From contig WJJA01000546.1 in assembly GCA_014729955.1 (NCBI GenBank), forward strand, positions 1 through 7,054: a DNA stretch of 7,054 nt, given 5' to 3'. The stretch comes from a bacterium. GTDB lineage: Bacteria; Electryoneota; Electryoneia; Electryoneales; Electryoneaceae. Position 1 is the stretch's first letter; every line of letters starts with the position of its first letter. A program made the translations under genes and the position numbers. Shown in pieces: positions 5,518 through 7,054 of this stretch. Under the pieces are notes generated by a model. That model did not search any database, had not been told where the DNA came from, and saw only the letters and a list, made by a program, of their open reading frames with translations.

Positions 5518-7054
5518 ATGAAACGTTCTCACCTGTTCCGCACGTTGTTGATCCTGGTGCTGATCGTGGCGGCCGTGTGGTACCTTGTGCCCACGTTCCG
5601 TGCGACGCAGCTGGACCAGGCGCTGGACCGGCGACTTGCGGTGATCCACGAGAAAACCAACATCCCGATGCCGGTGCTGCGCGAAGATATCTTTCGTTTC
5701 AGTGTCGACCTGGCACAACGCATCCGGGACACCGAGGGCCTGGGCAATGAGGAGATCGAAGAACTGGTCTCCGATGTCGAGTACCTGCGCGGCGAGTTCT
5801 ATGACCGGTATGATGACGCTCAAGACGGCGCCATACGGCTCGGGCTGGACCTGCAGGGCGGGATGTATCTCGTGCTTGAAGTCAACCTTGTCGAGTTGAT
5901 GGAAAACCTCGCCAAGAACAAGGACGCCGATTTCGAAAAGCTGCTGGATGAGATTCGCACCAGGATCAACAACGATCCGGACGCGAACTTCGAGGCGGTC
6001 GTTCAGAACACCTTCAACGAGCACGAGATTCCGATGGCGCGCTATTTCGGCCGTGCCAACAGCACCAACCAGGCGATCCTGAACGAACTGCGCTCCAATG
6101 CGGATGAGGCGGTCGAGCTGACCCTGACCAAGCTGCGGAATCGTATCGACGAGTTCGGTGTTTCGGAACCCTCGATCACCCAGCAGGGACAGCGAAGGAT
6201 CGTCGTGGAGCTGCCCGGCATCCAGGATCCGGAACGTGCACGCAGTCTGATCGGTCGTACCGCGCTTCTCGAGTTCAAGTTTGTCGCCGACCCCGAGGTG
6301 ACCGCCAAGGTGATCGGAGACATCGACGAGACCCTGGCCGAAGTGATCAAAGACGAGGGTGAATCGCTTGAGCCGGGTGTTGATACCGAACCGGCGACAC
6401 AGGATGTCACCGACACCGGAGAAGCCGAACCGGATACATCGGTCAGCGAGCTGGAGCGTCGCCTGACCGAAGGGGCGGAAGAAGGCGAAGAGGACACTAC
6501 CGACGTCGCTTCCGCCTTCGATGAAGATCGTCCGTTCTCCAGCCTGGCACGCTTGATCGACCGTCAAATCGGGGTCAAGGCGTCGGACCGTACGACCGTG
6601 ATGCGCTACCTGGCGCGTCCGGAAGTGCAGGACGTCATCCCGCCGGATTATGAATTCCTCTGGAGCAACGCGGCCGAGCCGGGTCGTGAGGGCGAAGAGA
6701 TCTGGATGCTCTACCTCGTGCAGGAGCGTGCCGAAATGACCGGTGCGCAGTTGTCCGACGCAGGCGTTTCGATCGGCGGCAACGACCCGTCGCAGGCGGG
6801 CGCGGCGATTGTGAACCTGACGATGAATCGTGAGGGGACACGCCGCTTTGCACGAGTCACCGAGAACAATATCGGACGTTTCCTGGCAATCATCCTCGAC
6901 GACCGTATACACATGGCGCCACGCATCAAGGATCGTATCCCCGGCGGCCAGGCGATCATCGAAGGAGCAGAAAGCGTGGAATCGGCGCAGGATCTTGCGA
7001 TTGTGCTGCGCGCCGGCGCCCTGCCCGCTCCGGTGGAAATCATCGAAGAACGGA
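5518..7054 (+). CDS. secD: Protein translocase subunit SecD, 3' end beyond window
   Basis: The first 512 residues of SecD, an inner-membrane RND-type subunit that with SecF uses the proton gradient to pull proteins out of the SecYEG channel on the periplasmic side. Transmembrane segment 1 is at about 7-27 (hydrophobic LILVLIVAAVW). LGLDLQGGMYLVLEV (108-122) is the hallmark motif opening the periplasmic P1 region. LRNRIDEFGVSEPSI (206-220) and VELPGIQDPERA (230-241) match conserved P1 base sequence, and a second copy of the fold spans about 408-465 (TGAQLSDAG, NREGTRRFARVTENNIG). LRAGALPAPVEIIEER (497-512) is the conserved stretch just before transmembrane segment 2, where the window ends; the remaining membrane domain and perhaps secF should follow. 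An unusual acidic, Thr/Pro/Glu-rich insertion occupies about 279-337. Residues about 28-105, between the first membrane segment and the hallmark, are longer than in minimal SecD. No yajC lies directly upstream. Confidence 0.95.
   Translation, partial: MKRSHLFRTLLILVLIVAAVWYLVPTFRATQLDQALDRRLAVIHEKTNIPMPVLREDIFRFSVDLAQRIRDTEGLGNEEIEELVSDVEYLRGEFYDRYDDAQDGAIRLGLDLQGGMYLVLEVNLVELMENLAKNKDADFEKLLDEIRTRINNDPDANFEAVVQNTFNEHEIPMARYFGRANSTNQAILNELRSNADEAVELTLTKLRNRIDEFGVSEPSITQQGQRRIVVELPGIQDPERARSLIGRTALLEFKFVADPEVTAKVIGDIDETLAEVIKDEGESLEPGVDTEPATQDVTDTGEAEPDTSVSELERRLTEGAEEGEEDTTDVASAFDEDRPFSSLARLIDRQIGVKASDRTTVMRYLARPEVQDVIPPDYEFLWSNAAEPGREGEEIWMLYLVQERAEMTGAQLSDAGVSIGGNDPSQAGAAIVNLTMNREGTRRFARVTENNIGRFLAIILDDRIHMAPRIKDRIPGGQAIIEGAESVESAQDLAIVLRAGALPAPVEIIEER

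Noticed and set aside
5344..6912. Long minus-strand open frame (522 codons) opposite secD
   Set aside because: The sense strand encodes unmistakable SecD motifs. The antisense product is rich in Arg, His, Gln and Asp without a family pattern and would run across the secD promoter. It is a shadow of GC-rich coding sequence.
1..7054. Defence system, prophage, integron or CRISPR content
   Set aside because: All five genes belong to metabolic, secretion or surface-protein families. There are no nucleases, recombinases, regularly spaced DNA repeats or attachment-site duplications.

Overview
The window carries five protein genes in the order dehydrogenase (-, cut by the left edge), beta-helix surface protein (+), GNAT acetyltransferase (+), methylthioadenosine/S-adenosylhomocysteine deaminase-type amidohydrolase (-), and secD (+, cut by the right edge). 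No RNA gene, insertion sequence, CRISPR array or tRNA was seen. The DNA is moderately GC-rich. The beta-helix protein ends in a type IX secretion (T9SS) sorting domain, which points to the Fibrobacteres-Chlorobi-Bacteroidetes (FCB) superphylum or a related candidate phylum. Three starts have clear Shine-Dalgarno sequences and a fourth has a weak one. The secD promoter looks like an ordinary sigma-70 promoter (TTGACT-N17-TATATT). Both features argue against a classical Bacteroides-type member. My best guess is an uncultured FCB-group bacterium; this is an inference.

Layout. Positions 1-593 hold the N-terminal two thirds or so of an MDR-superfamily oxidoreductase, transcribed leftward. Positions 594-979 are a divergent intergenic region. 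Positions 980-2935 encode a 651-residue secreted protein: signal peptide, right-handed beta-helix with a regular asparagine ladder, ASH-like Ig domain, T9SS C-terminal domain. A strong hairpin terminator follows at 2947-2977. A promoter-like element at 3141-3168 precedes the GNAT gene (3208-3765), which converges with the amidohydrolase gene (5074 down to 3803) across only 37 bases. The amidohydrolase and secD diverge from a 443-base region (5075-5517) that holds a consensus-like secD promoter, a possible opposing promoter with an 8-bp dyad over it, and a small leader hairpin.

Functionally these look like independent single-gene units, not one operon or defence island. secD supplies the Sec translocase, which exports proteins with signal peptides; the beta-helix protein is such a substrate and would then cross the outer membrane through T9SS. 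The amidohydrolase fits purine/methionine-cycle salvage. I found no convincing new multi-gene system. The points most worth a second look are the asparagine ladder, the zinc-ligand-poor dehydrogenase, the dyad between the amidohydrolase and secD, the acidic insertion in SecD, and a recurrent TATMTT element ahead of all five starts.
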